From the NCBI RefSeq assembly GCF_007830455.1, contig NZ_VLLB01000004.1, forward strand, positions 62,001 through 126,000: a DNA stretch of 64,000 bases, read 5' to 3'. Of the stretch, positions 17,623 through 26,570 are shown piece after piece. This DNA comes from Pseudoduganella lurida (GTDB lineage Bacteria > Pseudomonadota > Gammaproteobacteria > Burkholderiales > Burkholderiaceae_D). The notes under the pieces are model-generated. The model made no database searches. It was not told the DNA's origin and saw nothing but the letters and a program-made list of their open reading frames with translations. The stretch's first letter is position 1. Every line of letters begins with the position of its first letter. The position numbers were made by a program, and so were the translations under genes.

Positions 17623-19236
17623 TTAGGTTATTAATTTACTCTGCAAATCAGACAGCATGTCGGAATCCATCTTTTGAGAACGTGCAGCCACACGCCCCCT
17701 TTTCCACTCCAGATTACCAAATCGTGCAATTTGTAATACTGATGCAACTGTAAAAAGTAGTAAAAGTTGGGCAGTAGGCTCTTCGACAAGTGCGCGGTTA
17801 TACAGCAGTGTTGTAATTGTGATCACTAGCATAGGAGTACACGTTTCAAGAATCGCCATCCGCTGCGGCGACAGATTTTTCGCCTTTGAAGCGCGATGAC
17901 TGACCCATGCCGCACTAATAATCATGCCTGCATATGCGGCCGCTCCTACGATGCCGAATTCCCAAAGCATAACCGCCACAACAGTTGCGTCGATGTGCAG
18001 TGGAGAATAACGACGTGCGATCGTGCCAGGACCAAACACACCAGTCGGCTTGCTTGCCGCAGGGCCATAGCCCAGTGTGCGACGTACTACCGAAGCCTGG
18101 GGATCCTGAGCCCAGATAGCAAGCGAGGCCCCCCTGCTGATCTCACCTGTGCGGTAATCGATCTTTTTGGTATCGAAGAAATACCCCCCCCTGGCTTCGA
18201 ATTTCTCTGAAACAGTATTTCCCTTGTCAGCGTCCTTACCCCAGTACAACGCCGCATAGACGGACCATGTAGCTGCCATGAACGCAGCAATCGCAATCAA
18301 ATAGCCGACCATTGCAAATACATTGCGCAAGATTCGCTTTCGCAATACCCAAAACAGCGCTACAGGCACCCACAAGAAAGCAGCCTTTACTTCGCCTAGG
18401 AGAATGACAGCTATACTGATCAATACAATAATGCCTGTCCGTTTTGCGCTCATCAGTCCCACATTCCAGCGGGCCATAGCATAGGTCATCATCGTGATAG
18501 CGAAAAGTACCAGAATGGCGCTATTCCCGCCGGCTCCTGGAGTGCCCCCAAAGGTCCCAACGATAGAATCGAAAGTGCGCTCGGTCGCAATAAAAAAGTG
18601 TTGATAAGCAACAATTGGCAATTGCAATAAAGCGATCGCCAACATTAGGTTCCAGATACGTTCTATTTTTTCGTCATCCCAACGAAACCAGTAGAAAGCC
18701 AGCAGCACACTAAACATCGGCAAGTAGCTCTTAATGCCAGAGACAATCTGCAACGGCGGAGGGCGATTCAAAACAACAGTAGCTGCAAAACAAAGCAGAA
18801 ATAGGCAGGTGAACAAAATAACACTCTGCCCGAAGGGACTAGGCTTTGCGTCGCTACGTCGCGTGGTTCCTAATGTTAGCTTCATCAGAATACTGATAAA
18901 AAACAGCATTGACATTCCAACTGCCACCCACGTCGCCGACTTGACTCCTAAGAAATATAACAGGGTCCCCTGAATCAGGAATGTCATCACAAACAAACTG
19001 AGCAAGAGTCCGTACGCATCAACGAGGAAAAATAGTAGTGTGGCAATTGTTCCGCCACCAATCACCATCACCAGCGGCAGCGAACCGAGACCTCCAACCA
19101 TTCCGATCAATATGGCTATTACCAGAAACACTGCTATGAGCGGCGCTGGCGCCCGCTTACGCGCGATGGCACGTTGGACTGGCCCGCGGGAGGCCTGCTT
19201 GTTCCGCAGCCTGCTGAAATAATTCGCCAATATCAT
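17623..19236 (-). CDS. O-antigen polymerase/ligase-like membrane protein (Wzy-like)
   Basis: 537-residue polytopic protein with roughly 12 membrane segments and a large loop (about residues 340-410, GKDADKGNTVSEKFEARGG...) before the last helices, the layout of Wzy polymerases and WaaL ligases. GGAG six bases before ATG 19,236 decides the start over an upstream TTG. It is the last gene of the eps core run (21 bases after epsI) and is followed by about 250 bases without a gene. In this setting the expected role is periplasmic polymerisation of flipped repeat units; ligase activity cannot be excluded from sequence alone. Confidence 0.78.
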   Translation of the reverse strand: MILANYFSRLRNKQASRGPVQRAIARKRAPAPLIAVFLVIAILIGMVGGLGSLPLVMVIGGGTIATLLFFLVDAYGLLLSLFVMTFLIQGTLLYFLGVKSATWVAVGMSMLFFISILMKLTLGTTRRSDAKPSPFGQSVILFTCLFLLCFAATVVLNRPPPLQIVSGIKSYLPMFSVLLAFYWFRWDDEKIERIWNLMLAIALLQLPIVAYQHFFIATERTFDSIVGTFGGTPGAGGNSAILVLFAITMMTYAMARWNVGLMSAKRTGIIVLISIAVILLGEVKAAFLWVPVALFWVLRKRILRNVFAMVGYLIAIAAFMAATWSVYAALYWGKDADKGNTVSEKFEARGGYFFDTKKIDYRTGEISRGASLAIWAQDPQASVVRRTLGYGPAASKPTGVFGPGTIARRYSPLHIDATVVAVMLWEFGIVGAAAYAGMIISAAWVSHRASKAKNLSPQRMAILETCTPMLVITITTLLYNRALVEEPTAQLLLLFTVASVLQIARFGNLEWKRGRVAARSQKMDSDMLSDLQSKLIT

Positions 19237-19257
19237 CTGCAACTCCAGTATTTCTTA

Positions 19258-19935
19258 TCATCCGCCGATCAGACGTGTCCGGCCAGCCGTGTCGAGCGAC
19301 GAAAGCATCGCGTCAACAAATTTCTGTTGCACGGCATAAGCTGCCGATGTGTCTGTCGCAATGCTAGAGACTCGAACCAACATGCCATCCGGAATCGCGC
19401 CGCTTAACCCATATTTGAGCTGCTGCAATTTCTGCTCCATCCCCGGGCGGGTTACCTTGTTACCCACCGTGATCCAGTAAGTTATAGGTTCATAACGAGC
19501 ACCCGCACTGGCAAACAGGCGCCGTACCGCGATATTCCCGTAAGCAGTCGCTAATTGGCCATCTATCTGGTTATTCACATTGAACCCCTGCGCTGTGTAG
19601 CAGGTTTCAGGCTTGTGCACGCCGAGACCATCGCTTTGGTCACCCCCGTAGGCGATCGACAACATAATTCGTTCGCCCTCGTGGTTGATGTAGGTACGCG
19701 AAAGCGTCTGGTTATAGATCTTATCAAGGCGAGATTGCGTATCCGGATCAACCTGCAGAGGTACAATAGAGTCATCGACGCGCCATTCGCCAAACTTCGA
19801 GGGAATTATCTGGGCAAGGTTGAAGCGAGCCTGCCTATCGGCCATCTTAGTGGTGGGCGTGATAACTTTAGTCACAGCAGCCGAGGACACCATCAGAACA
19901 CCGAGCAAGGCGCTGATCATTAAGGATTTTCTCAT
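19258..19935 (-). CDS. epsI: exosortase-associated protein EpsI, type B
   Basis: 225 residues. An N-terminal membrane anchor (MRKSLMISALLGVLMVSSAA) precedes a periplasmic domain with FGEWRVDD, LSIAYGGDQSDGLGVHKPE and the conserved Cys in KPETCYTAQGF, as in the EpsI proteins encoded next to exosortases. The ATG at 19,935 overlaps the xrtB stop by 4 bases (ATGA), and an upstream in-frame extension lies wholly inside xrtB. The biochemical role is not established; it always travels with the exosortase and may assist processing or polymer assembly. Confidence 0.88.
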   Translation of the reverse strand: MRKSLMISALLGVLMVSSAAVTKVITPTTKMADRQARFNLAQIIPSKFGEWRVDDSIVPLQVDPDTQSRLDKIYNQTLSRTYINHEGERIMLSIAYGGDQSDGLGVHKPETCYTAQGFNVNNQIDGQLATAYGNIAVRRLFASAGARYEPITYWITVGNKVTRPGMEQKLQQLKYGLSGAIPDGMLVRVSSIATDTSAAYAVQQKFVDAMLSSLDTAGRTRLIGG

Positions 19936-20837
19936 GTTTTTTCTCCGGTGCGCGCTGCGGTCGTTTGGCGACGCACGATCCACTGAAGGAACGAATCTAC
20001 ACTGAGGATCAGTACCAGTGCTGTCACGAACAGCACCATGCCGGCAAAGCCGTGCAGGAAACCCTGACCTGCGGCGTCACCTAGGTAATAAGTAACCAGC
20101 GATAGCGTAATAACGCGAATTACGTTTGCCGAGAACGAAATCGGAATGATCAGCAAGGCCAGCGTGATATTGCGGAACGCCGACGAGTGCCGCACCACGT
20201 TCAGATAAAACAACCCGAGCGCTTCCAGGGTCAGCAAGGTTTGCAACCCGGCACAGGCGTCCGCTACAAGTAGCTGATACTGACCGATCTGCAGAATCAC
20301 GCCGGCGCGCGCGATCGGGTAGCCAAACGCGAACAGCACATGCTCTGTGGCCCACGACACGGCCATTTTCATCGGCATGGTCAGTTGACTGACGATCGCA
20401 CCCGGTAATGGAATCATGAAGAACATGAAGAAGAACGGGAACCACTGGTAGCGCAATGCGTTGGGACCGAACTTGATCAGAACGATGGACATCAGCACCA
20501 CTAAGATCGAGCCGATCTCGAATGCTGCGATTGCCTGCGACCTGCCGAGGATGTACATCAGCAGGCCTACGACGAACACTGGCCAGCCGAGGGGCGAACC
20601 GGCATCGCCGTCGCTGACACGGCACATCTCGGGCCACTGCCGGTAAAGTAACCACACCGACAATCCGAGGATGATTGGGCCGTGCGCCTGCTCCTCGGTT
20701 GCCCACAGGCCCGTCATCAACGAATAGAGTGTTGGCACGTACAGTACCAATAGGCCTAGGATAACCGGCCAGAGTTCTGGCAGCACTGTACTAGGCGCTC
20801 TATCGCGATGCACCGACGACACGGTCGCCTGTTTCAT
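19932..20837 (-). CDS. xrtB: exosortase B
   Basis: 301-residue integral membrane transpeptidase/protease of the archaeosortase/exosortase family. The three family catalytic residues are visible: Cys in VADACAGLQTLL, Arg in ANVIRVITLSL and His in FLHGFAGMVL. About eight hydrophobic helices surround them. The start overlaps the epsG stop by one base (TGATG), and the stop overlaps epsI. Exosortases cleave PEP-CTERM sorting signals and transfer the protein to an acceptor, thought to be linked to the exopolysaccharide. The PEP-CTERM protein at the left edge is a candidate substrate. Confidence 0.92.
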   Translation of the reverse strand: MKQATVSSVHRDRAPSTVLPELWPVILGLLVLYVPTLYSLMTGLWATEEQAHGPIILGLSVWLLYRQWPEMCRVSDGDAGSPLGWPVFVVGLLMYILGRSQAIAAFEIGSILVVLMSIVLIKFGPNALRYQWFPFFFMFFMIPLPGAIVSQLTMPMKMAVSWATEHVLFAFGYPIARAGVILQIGQYQLLVADACAGLQTLLTLEALGLFYLNVVRHSSAFRNITLALLIIPISFSANVIRVITLSLVTYYLGDAAGQGFLHGFAGMVLFVTALVLILSVDSFLQWIVRRQTTAARTGEKT

Positions 20838-21724
20838 CAGAAGTCTACCAGCACGGAGCCGACGACCTGGGCACCCGACTGAGTTACCTGGTCCGTCAAC
20901 GACGCGACGTTGTCCAGCGAGGTGTGATTTTTGCGTACGACGATCAACACTCCGCCCGTGCGTGCTGCTAGGGGCAGTGCATCGGACGCCGTCGCGAATG
21001 CTGGCGCATCGTAAAGGACAATGTCGTGCGCCGCCTCCAACTGAAGCTTCAGCGCGCCAAACGCGCTGCGACTAAGCAACTCGAGCGGATTTGGAGGCAA
21101 TGTTCCCGCTGGCAAGACCGTCAAAGAAAGCAGCGACGGTACCTTGGTGGCTACGCTGGTCTCGCCACGGCCTGCCAAAATATCGGACAGGCCTTGGCGT
21201 CCCTTAATGTCGAAGTTTTCGTGCTGGGTAGGGGTCCGCAGGTTCGCATCGACCAGCAGCGTGTTTTCCCCGAGTTGCGAGAACACCACTGCCAGGTTGG
21301 CAGCGAACAAGCTGGCGCCATCGCCCGGCTCCACGCCGACGATCGCCAATGACTTATGACCACGGGCGAACCAGCGCAGCATTACCTGACTCCGCACCGC
21401 GCGCAGCATTTCGACCTGATGGCTGAACGGCTGGAAAGCAGCAACTAGTTTCGGCGACAGCTTGCTTTCGCCTGGCGTCAGGTAGGGGTAATCGAACTGG
21501 CGTGCCAGCACCTGCTGAATATCGGCTTCGGTAATAAGGCCGAGGCGTTGCGCTGCCTCGCCGAAGCGAATGCCTAACTCCTTCTGGCTGCGCAGCACAC
21601 GCTCCGCACCTTCTGGAGTGATCTTGCCGGATTCAAGCAGTAGTGCGCCAATGCTAGAATCACTGCCTACAGGCTTTGCCGCGGCTGAATTGATGGGGAG
21701 TGGGTGGTTCATAGCGGAATCCAT
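20837..21724 (-). CDS. epsG: chain-length regulator ATPase EpsG (tyrosine-kinase-like), degenerate P-loop
   Basis: 295 residues. Residues about 25-95 form a small helical domain with LLLESGKITPEGAERVL and QLGLITEADIQQVLA-type segments, similar to the N-terminal domain of type II secretion ATPases. A bacterial tyrosine-kinase/MinD-like domain follows. The P-loop reads VEPGDGASLFAANLA, so the lysine expected in GxGK(S/T) is alanine, and the A' motif reads LLVDANLR rather than DxD. No C-terminal tyrosine cluster is present. It may be a non-kinase partner of EpsF. It is translationally coupled to xrtB. Confidence 0.85.
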   Translation of the reverse strand: MDSAMNHPLPINSAAAKPVGSDSSIGALLLESGKITPEGAERVLRSQKELGIRFGEAAQRLGLITEADIQQVLARQFDYPYLTPGESKLSPKLVAAFQPFSHQVEMLRAVRSQVMLRWFARGHKSLAIVGVEPGDGASLFAANLAVVFSQLGENTLLVDANLRTPTQHENFDIKGRQGLSDILAGRGETSVATKVPSLLSLTVLPAGTLPPNPLELLSRSAFGALKLQLEAAHDIVLYDAPAFATASDALPLAARTGGVLIVVRKNHTSLDNVASLTDQVTQSGAQVVGSVLVDF

Positions 21725-21738
21725 ATCTTTGCGAACTA

Positions 21739-23142
21739 TCAGTTCAGGCGGAGTTGATGCTGCATTGTCTTTTTACCGAAGCTAAAACGCTTGCGCTTCG
21801 GTGCTGCCCAATTGATCGTCCCCAGCACCGGCACATCGGCGATATCGGTCAAGTCTGTCTCGGAACGAACGCGTCGGTCGAACATCTCTGCCAGCATGCA
21901 CAGTCCCACGCCCAGCAGCGTGCCCAGGAACAGCGACAGTGCCACGTTCAACAAGACTTTCGGGCTTGAGGCCTCAAGCGGCGCAACGGCCGGATTCAGC
22001 AGAGCCACATCACTCTGCTCGGACTGGCCTTCGATCCGCGTTTGTGATTGGCGCTGCGAAGCCATTTCGAACGCGCGCTGCGCGCTTTCGACATCCTTGC
22101 TCAGCACATTCATTTCGTCACGTGTGCGATTTAATTCAAGCACGCGGGTGCGCTGTGCGTCCAAAGCGGCACGAATTTCAGATTCACGCTGATTCAGCAC
22201 GGAGGCGTTGCTGCCAACGGTATTCTGCGTGAGACGCAAGTTTTCGTTGAGAGATGCGCGCAATTTCTCGACTTCAGCGCGGGCGCTAAGATATTGCGGG
22301 TGATTTGAGCTGAGGCGCTGGCCAACTTCGGCCAATTTCGACTCGGCAGCGCTCAAGCTAGCGCGCAAGTTTTGAATCAGCGGATTGTTATTCACATCAG
22401 GAGAATCGCCACGGCCTTGAGCCACGGACTGGCGCGAGCGACCTTCCATTGCTTGTGTCTGGGCTGCAACCAACTGCGCGGACAAGTCGTTGAGCCGTGT
22501 CGATTCCACGTCCAAACGGTTATCTACGCTGACAATGCCATGCTCCTGTTGATACTTCGACAGCCGGCTCTGTGCCTGTTCGAAATTATCACGCAGCACC
22601 TTGATTTGATCATTGAAATAGCCTGAGGCCTTGCGCATCGGCTCGACCTTCAACTGGATGCTTAGGCGCTGATATTCTTCAGCAAAAGAGTTGGCCACGG
22701 CTGCCACGAACGCTGGATCGGAGCCTTTAAAACTGATGCCAACCACACTGCTCTCACGCGATGGTTCCACTTCAATTTTGCGCAGCAGCAGGTCGGCGAG
22801 CCAGTCGCGAACGGTACCTTGGCCATTTGTCGCTTCCTGGAACTGCGCTTGGACCGCAGGGCTTTCTGCCAAGCGCAGGTGATCAACAACACGAAGTGCA
22901 ACATTCTTACTGCCGATAATATCGATCTGCGTAGCCATATAGCCAGGCGTCAATTGACCAGGCAAAACCAGCCCGGTCAAGGGATCGATGCCTTTGAAGT
23001 TCATAACGATGGTACTCGTTGCCTGATAGCTCTTCGGCAATAGCGAGCTGACGATGATCGTGGCTAACACGGTCACCGCCAGAGTCAGAAGCAAGATTCT
23101 CTTGCGTGCGTTAAGAATAGTTAAAAACTGCGCGAAATTCAT
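21739..23142 (-). CDS. epsF: chain-length determinant protein EpsF (Wzz family)
   Basis: 467-residue polysaccharide co-polymerase. An N-terminal helix (ILLLTLAVTVLATIIVSSLL) and a C-terminal helix (VLLNVALSLFLGTLLGVGLCM) flank a long periplasmic coiled-coil region (about residues 170-380), the classic Wzz layout. The C-terminal cytosolic tail DIADVPVLGTINW matches the motif that contacts the partner ATPase. It lies 14 bases before epsG and 51 after epsE. Its role is to set polymer length and link the inner-membrane polymerase to the outer-membrane exporter. Confidence 0.9.
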   Translation of the reverse strand: MNFAQFLTILNARKRILLLTLAVTVLATIIVSSLLPKSYQATSTIVMNFKGIDPLTGLVLPGQLTPGYMATQIDIIGSKNVALRVVDHLRLAESPAVQAQFQEATNGQGTVRDWLADLLLRKIEVEPSRESSVVGISFKGSDPAFVAAVANSFAEEYQRLSIQLKVEPMRKASGYFNDQIKVLRDNFEQAQSRLSKYQQEHGIVSVDNRLDVESTRLNDLSAQLVAAQTQAMEGRSRQSVAQGRGDSPDVNNNPLIQNLRASLSAAESKLAEVGQRLSSNHPQYLSARAEVEKLRASLNENLRLTQNTVGSNASVLNQRESEIRAALDAQRTRVLELNRTRDEMNVLSKDVESAQRAFEMASQRQSQTRIEGQSEQSDVALLNPAVAPLEASSPKVLLNVALSLFLGTLLGVGLCMLAEMFDRRVRSETDLTDIADVPVLGTINWAAPKRKRFSFGKKTMQHQLRLN

Positions 23143-23193
23143 AGTAGTTGCTCACTTGGCGAGGCAGGAGCGCGGCGCGCTCCAAGTTGTCGA

Positions 23194-23982
23194 TCAGAAC
23201 CAGCTTTCCTTGACGTACACGACGTCGTCTACCTGCAATAGGTCGTCATGTTGTACCTGGACGATCTGCTCCTTGCCGTCTGCGCCGCGGCGTTTAACGC
23301 GGATGCCACGTTCGGTACCGCGCGGGGTGAGCCCGCCGCCAACCGCCAAGGCCTGAATCACAGTCATCTGACGCTCCAGCCTGAATGCGCCTGGACGCTG
23401 AACTTCACCATAGATATAGAAGCGAGGCGAACGCTCTGCGTAAATGATGTCATTGGGTTCTAAATCGAGGTCTTTCGACAGCTGGCCGGTACGCACCATA
23501 TCGACAACGTCAATGACGGTCTTCGTCACATTACCGTCGCGCTTACGAATCAGACTGATCGTGTCACCGCCGTCTTGGCCAAACCCCCCCGCCAGTGCCA
23601 AAAGATCCATCACACTGCGCTTACCTTCCAGCGGGAACCGACCGGGACGGTTAACTTGACCCAGCACCGACACCTGGCGGCTCTGAATTTGGGACACGAT
23701 AATATTCACCTGCGGTTTCTTCAGAAATCCGCCACGCTCGAGGGCTGCACCCAGCTTTTTCTCGGCAGACGCCACATCGAGACCATTTACATCAACCTGT
23801 CCCACGAGTGGGAAAGTAATCGCGCCCATTTCGCTGATGCGCGTTTCAATACCCAGGTCAGGGCTGCCATACACGGAGATCTTGACGACATCGCCCGGAC
23901 CGAGCGTAAAATCGGCCGCGCTTGCCCAACCCATTATCAGCCCCAGCAGGCCACCCAGCATCCACTTCAGGAACGGTTTCAT
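23194..23982 (-). CDS. epsE: polysaccharide export protein EpsE (Wza-like)
   Basis: 262 residues with a signal peptide (MKPFLKWMLGGLLGLIMGWASA). The poly-export domain starts FTLGPGDVVKISVYG and is followed by two SLBB-type beta-grasp repeats (VSVLGQVNRPGRFPL and FYIYGEVQRPGAFRL). No lipobox cysteine is visible in the signal peptide, unlike E. coli Wza. It sits between epsD and epsF in the core operon. It should form the periplasmic/outer-membrane conduit of the exporter; being short, it probably works together with the EpsL outer-membrane protein. Confidence 0.9.
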   Translation of the reverse strand: MKPFLKWMLGGLLGLIMGWASAADFTLGPGDVVKISVYGSPDLGIETRISEMGAITFPLVGQVDVNGLDVASAEKKLGAALERGGFLKKPQVNIIVSQIQSRQVSVLGQVNRPGRFPLEGKRSVMDLLALAGGFGQDGGDTISLIRKRDGNVTKTVIDVVDMVRTGQLSKDLDLEPNDIIYAERSPRFYIYGEVQRPGAFRLERQMTVIQALAVGGGLTPRGTERGIRVKRRGADGKEQIVQVQHDDLLQVDDVVYVKESWF

Positions 23983-24018
23983 GAAATTTATATCCTTTAG
24001 CTGTTAAACAAAAATGGC

Positions 24019-24984
24019 TTACTTGAGCCCGGCGACGCCGCGTGCGTTTGCATCGGTGTCGGTCGTCTTGGTTGCGGAAACTGCAGGCGTAGATGGGACG
24101 GCCGCCGGAGCAGGTACACCAGTTGCCGGCTGGGCCGGTGCGCCACTGGCCGGCGCGTTGAGGTATTCGATCTTCGCGCTGGCTCGCAAGCGCTTGATCT
24201 CAGCATCGGCGGCGTCCTTATTCTTCTTGTTCATTAAGAACTGTTCAATTTGCGGTGCCGCCTGTTCCAAGTTCACGGGCGCATCCTTCACTTCTACAAC
24301 GGACATGAGCATGCTGCGATCGCCTTCGCGAATGATGAACAGCTGTCCCTTATTCATAGACATAAGTTTAGAAGCCAATTCCGGCGGCAACTCTTGACTG
24401 GATCGAGCCAGCTGAGCGCGACCATATTTAATCTGATGCTGGTCGAGGTAGACCGCCACTTCATCTAGCGACTTCGATGCGTCGATAGCCGCCTTCACCG
24501 CATCTGTCACGTCGGCGGTCGGAAGCACCAGCTGGCGCATCTCAAAAATCTTCCGTTGTCCGAAAAATTGCGGATTCTGGTTGAAATACTGCTCTACTTC
24601 AGCTCGGACGGGACGCGCAGGCGTGCCGATACGTTTCTGCAAATAAGCCTGAGCAATGATCGTTGCCCTAGCTCGCTCTATGGCCTGCATTACCTTTGGA
24701 TCCCGATCCAACTTTTCCTTAGCGGCCTCTCCCTCCAGCAATTGCCGGTCAATCAGTGCCTCAAGCAGCCGCTTTCGTGCCGTGTCTTGCTGGGCTGCAG
24801 TGATATTGGCGCGACCTAGCTCTTCATTAAGCTGCATTACTGTGATTTCTTCGCCATTCACACTGGCGAGAGCCTGGCCTGGCTTTTTTTCCGTCTTGTT
24901 GCCGCAAGCTGCCAAGGTTGCAGCGAGTACTACCACTGCAGTCCATTTGAGTTGGCGGGAGCGGGACATAGTCATGACGTTCAA
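24019..24984 (-). CDS. epsD: EpsD-family peptidyl-prolyl isomerase lipoprotein
   Basis: 321 residues with a lipoprotein signal (lipobox LAAC in VVVLAATLAACGNK). The SurA/parvulin-like N-terminal helical part (VNGEEITVMQLNEELGR) is followed by a region resembling the PpiC domain with little of its core left, and an alanine/proline-rich tail. A strong GGAGG lies 5 bases before a TTG at 24,984, while the downstream ATGs (24,975 and 24,969) lie 14 and 20 bases from it, so TTG is the probable start. EpsD proteins are thought to help fold secreted eps or PEP-CTERM proteins in the periplasm. Confidence 0.86.
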   Translation of the reverse strand: MNVMTMSRSRQLKWTAVVVLAATLAACGNKTEKKPGQALASVNGEEITVMQLNEELGRANITAAQQDTARKRLLEALIDRQLLEGEAAKEKLDRDPKVMQAIERARATIIAQAYLQKRIGTPARPVRAEVEQYFNQNPQFFGQRKIFEMRQLVLPTADVTDAVKAAIDASKSLDEVAVYLDQHQIKYGRAQLARSSQELPPELASKLMSMNKGQLFIIREGDRSMLMSVVEVKDAPVNLEQAAPQIEQFLMNKKNKDAADAEIKRLRASAKIEYLNAPASGAPAQPATGVPAPAAVPSTPAVSATKTTDTDANARGVAGLK

Positions 24985-25069
24985 TTATTCCTCCGGTTTG
25001 ATAGACGTGCCGTTCGTTGCACAGAAGTATTTGCAAAATTACCACAAAAAAGTCGTATTGGCAATAAAT

Positions 25070-25099
25070 TGCATATCGTGCGTGGGTAGGTAGCGTCAA
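25070..25099 (-). promoter_or_regulatory. possible promoter of the epsD-to-polymerase operon
   Basis: On the minus strand TTGACG (25,099-25,094) and TATGCA (25,075-25,070) are separated by 18 bases in the 193-base gap before epsD. The -35 element is good, the -10 weak. The gap also contains poly-A/T runs. I see no clear sigma54 motif in it. Confidence 0.3.
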
Positions 25100-25177
25100 A
25101 AAAGTATTGACGGTATTTTAACAAAATGCCGGCTTTCACAACTGAGAACGTCCTTAAGGCGTGAATTTTCGCCGATA

Positions 25178-26560
25178 TCAGTGCGCATTCTCGCGCTGCA
25201 GGACTACTTTAATGGTCCGTAGAATGATGTAAATGTCCAACCAAAGCGACCAGCTACGCAGATAATCCAGGTCATAGCGGATACGAGCCTCCATCTTGTC
25301 AAGCGTCTCCGTTTCACCACGGAAACCGTTGACTTGGGCCCAGCCCGTGATGCCCGGCTTGGCTTTGTGACGCAGCATGTAGCCCTTGATTAGCTTGCGG
25401 TACTGCTCGTTGTGCGCCACTGCGTGTGGACGTGGGCCAACGATGCTCATGCGTCCCTGCAGGACGTTAAAAAATTGTGGGAGTTCGTCCAGTGAAGTGC
25501 GGCGCAGGAACCCGCCTACCTTGGTGATGCGCTGATCGTTTTTCTTCGCCTGTACAACCTTGGTGCCGTCTTCTGTTACTGTCATAGAGCGGAATTTGTA
25601 AACGTAGATCTGCTCGCCATATAAGCCGTAGCGACGTTGACGGAAGATGATCGGCCCCGGCGAAGTCAGTTTAACGGCAAGCGCGATAGCCAGCATTATC
25701 GGCAGCAGCAGCATCTGGATGATCAGCGCAAGTACGATATCGCTGGCACGCTTCAGGAAACTGTTAAATCCGGTAAATGGCGTCTCGCAGATAGCGATCA
25801 CCGGCATGCCGCCGACATTGTCGAAACGCGCCTGCATGAGGTCGAAAACATAAATATCCGGCAGGAAATATACTGATGCGGTCGTGTCCTGCAGGTCGTC
25901 GAGCAGCTTTCGGATGCGCGGCTGGGCCGAAATCGGCTGGCTAACGAAGATCATCTTGATGTTGTTCTCGCGCACGAACGCGGCTACATCTCCCATCTTC
26001 CCGAGAATCGGATATTCCAGCTCGGCGGGATGGCGGTCTGCCGTGCGATCGTCAAAGAAGCCTCGCACCTGCATGAACAAGTTCGGATAGCGCTCGGTGG
26101 TTCTAGCAAACTTGATGCCCACGTCGTTGGCGCCCACGATCAGCACGGAACGAACTTCTCTCGCATTCGATGGATCCGAACCCATTGTGCGTACCGCCAA
26201 ATGACTTACCAGTAGTACGAACGGTGTCGCGACAAGCCACGCCAGCACCACTTTTCCTTCATAGTGATAGGCCAGGCCGCTAACAGCGCCCAGAAACACG
26301 AGGATCAACGCCGTAATTAGCCAGCCACCGATGACATCGCGCGAGTAGGCAAGGACACGGCCACTCCGCCAAGTGCGGTAAGGATCGATGTGCTGGTAGA
26401 CTGCGGAGGAAATGAAAAACGCCAGAATCATCAGCACCAGTGAATATCCGGTGAACGGTTCGCCAAATAACCTGCAGGTGCAGTAAAGTGCACCCATTAT
26501 GATCAGGGGATCTAAGACGCGCTGAAAGAACGAGATCAGCGGAATATCATTTATGGTCAT
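25178..26560 (-). CDS. undecaprenyl-phosphate glucose phosphotransferase (EpsB/WcaJ type)
   Basis: 460-residue initiating phosphoglycosyl transferase. Four to five N-terminal helices are followed by a Rossmann-like domain (VRSVLIVGANDVGIKFA) and the catalytic C-terminal domain beginning KRASDIVLALI, with SPGPIIFRQRR, RRTSLDELPQFFNVL and GRMSIVGPRPHA and a final GYMLRHKAKPGITGWAQV segment. It transfers a hexose-1-phosphate from a UDP-sugar to undecaprenyl phosphate to start each repeat unit. It lies 10 bases from epsL and heads the biosynthetic pathway of this locus. Confidence 0.92.
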   Translation of the reverse strand: MTINDIPLISFFQRVLDPLIIMGALYCTCRLFGEPFTGYSLVLMILAFFISSAVYQHIDPYRTWRSGRVLAYSRDVIGGWLITALILVFLGAVSGLAYHYEGKVVLAWLVATPFVLLVSHLAVRTMGSDPSNAREVRSVLIVGANDVGIKFARTTERYPNLFMQVRGFFDDRTADRHPAELEYPILGKMGDVAAFVRENNIKMIFVSQPISAQPRIRKLLDDLQDTTASVYFLPDIYVFDLMQARFDNVGGMPVIAICETPFTGFNSFLKRASDIVLALIIQMLLLPIMLAIALAVKLTSPGPIIFRQRRYGLYGEQIYVYKFRSMTVTEDGTKVVQAKKNDQRITKVGGFLRRTSLDELPQFFNVLQGRMSIVGPRPHAVAHNEQYRKLIKGYMLRHKAKPGITGWAQVNGFRGETETLDKMEARIRYDLDYLRSWSLWLDIYIILRTIKVVLQRENAH

Positions 26561-26570
26561 TTCTGCTTCT

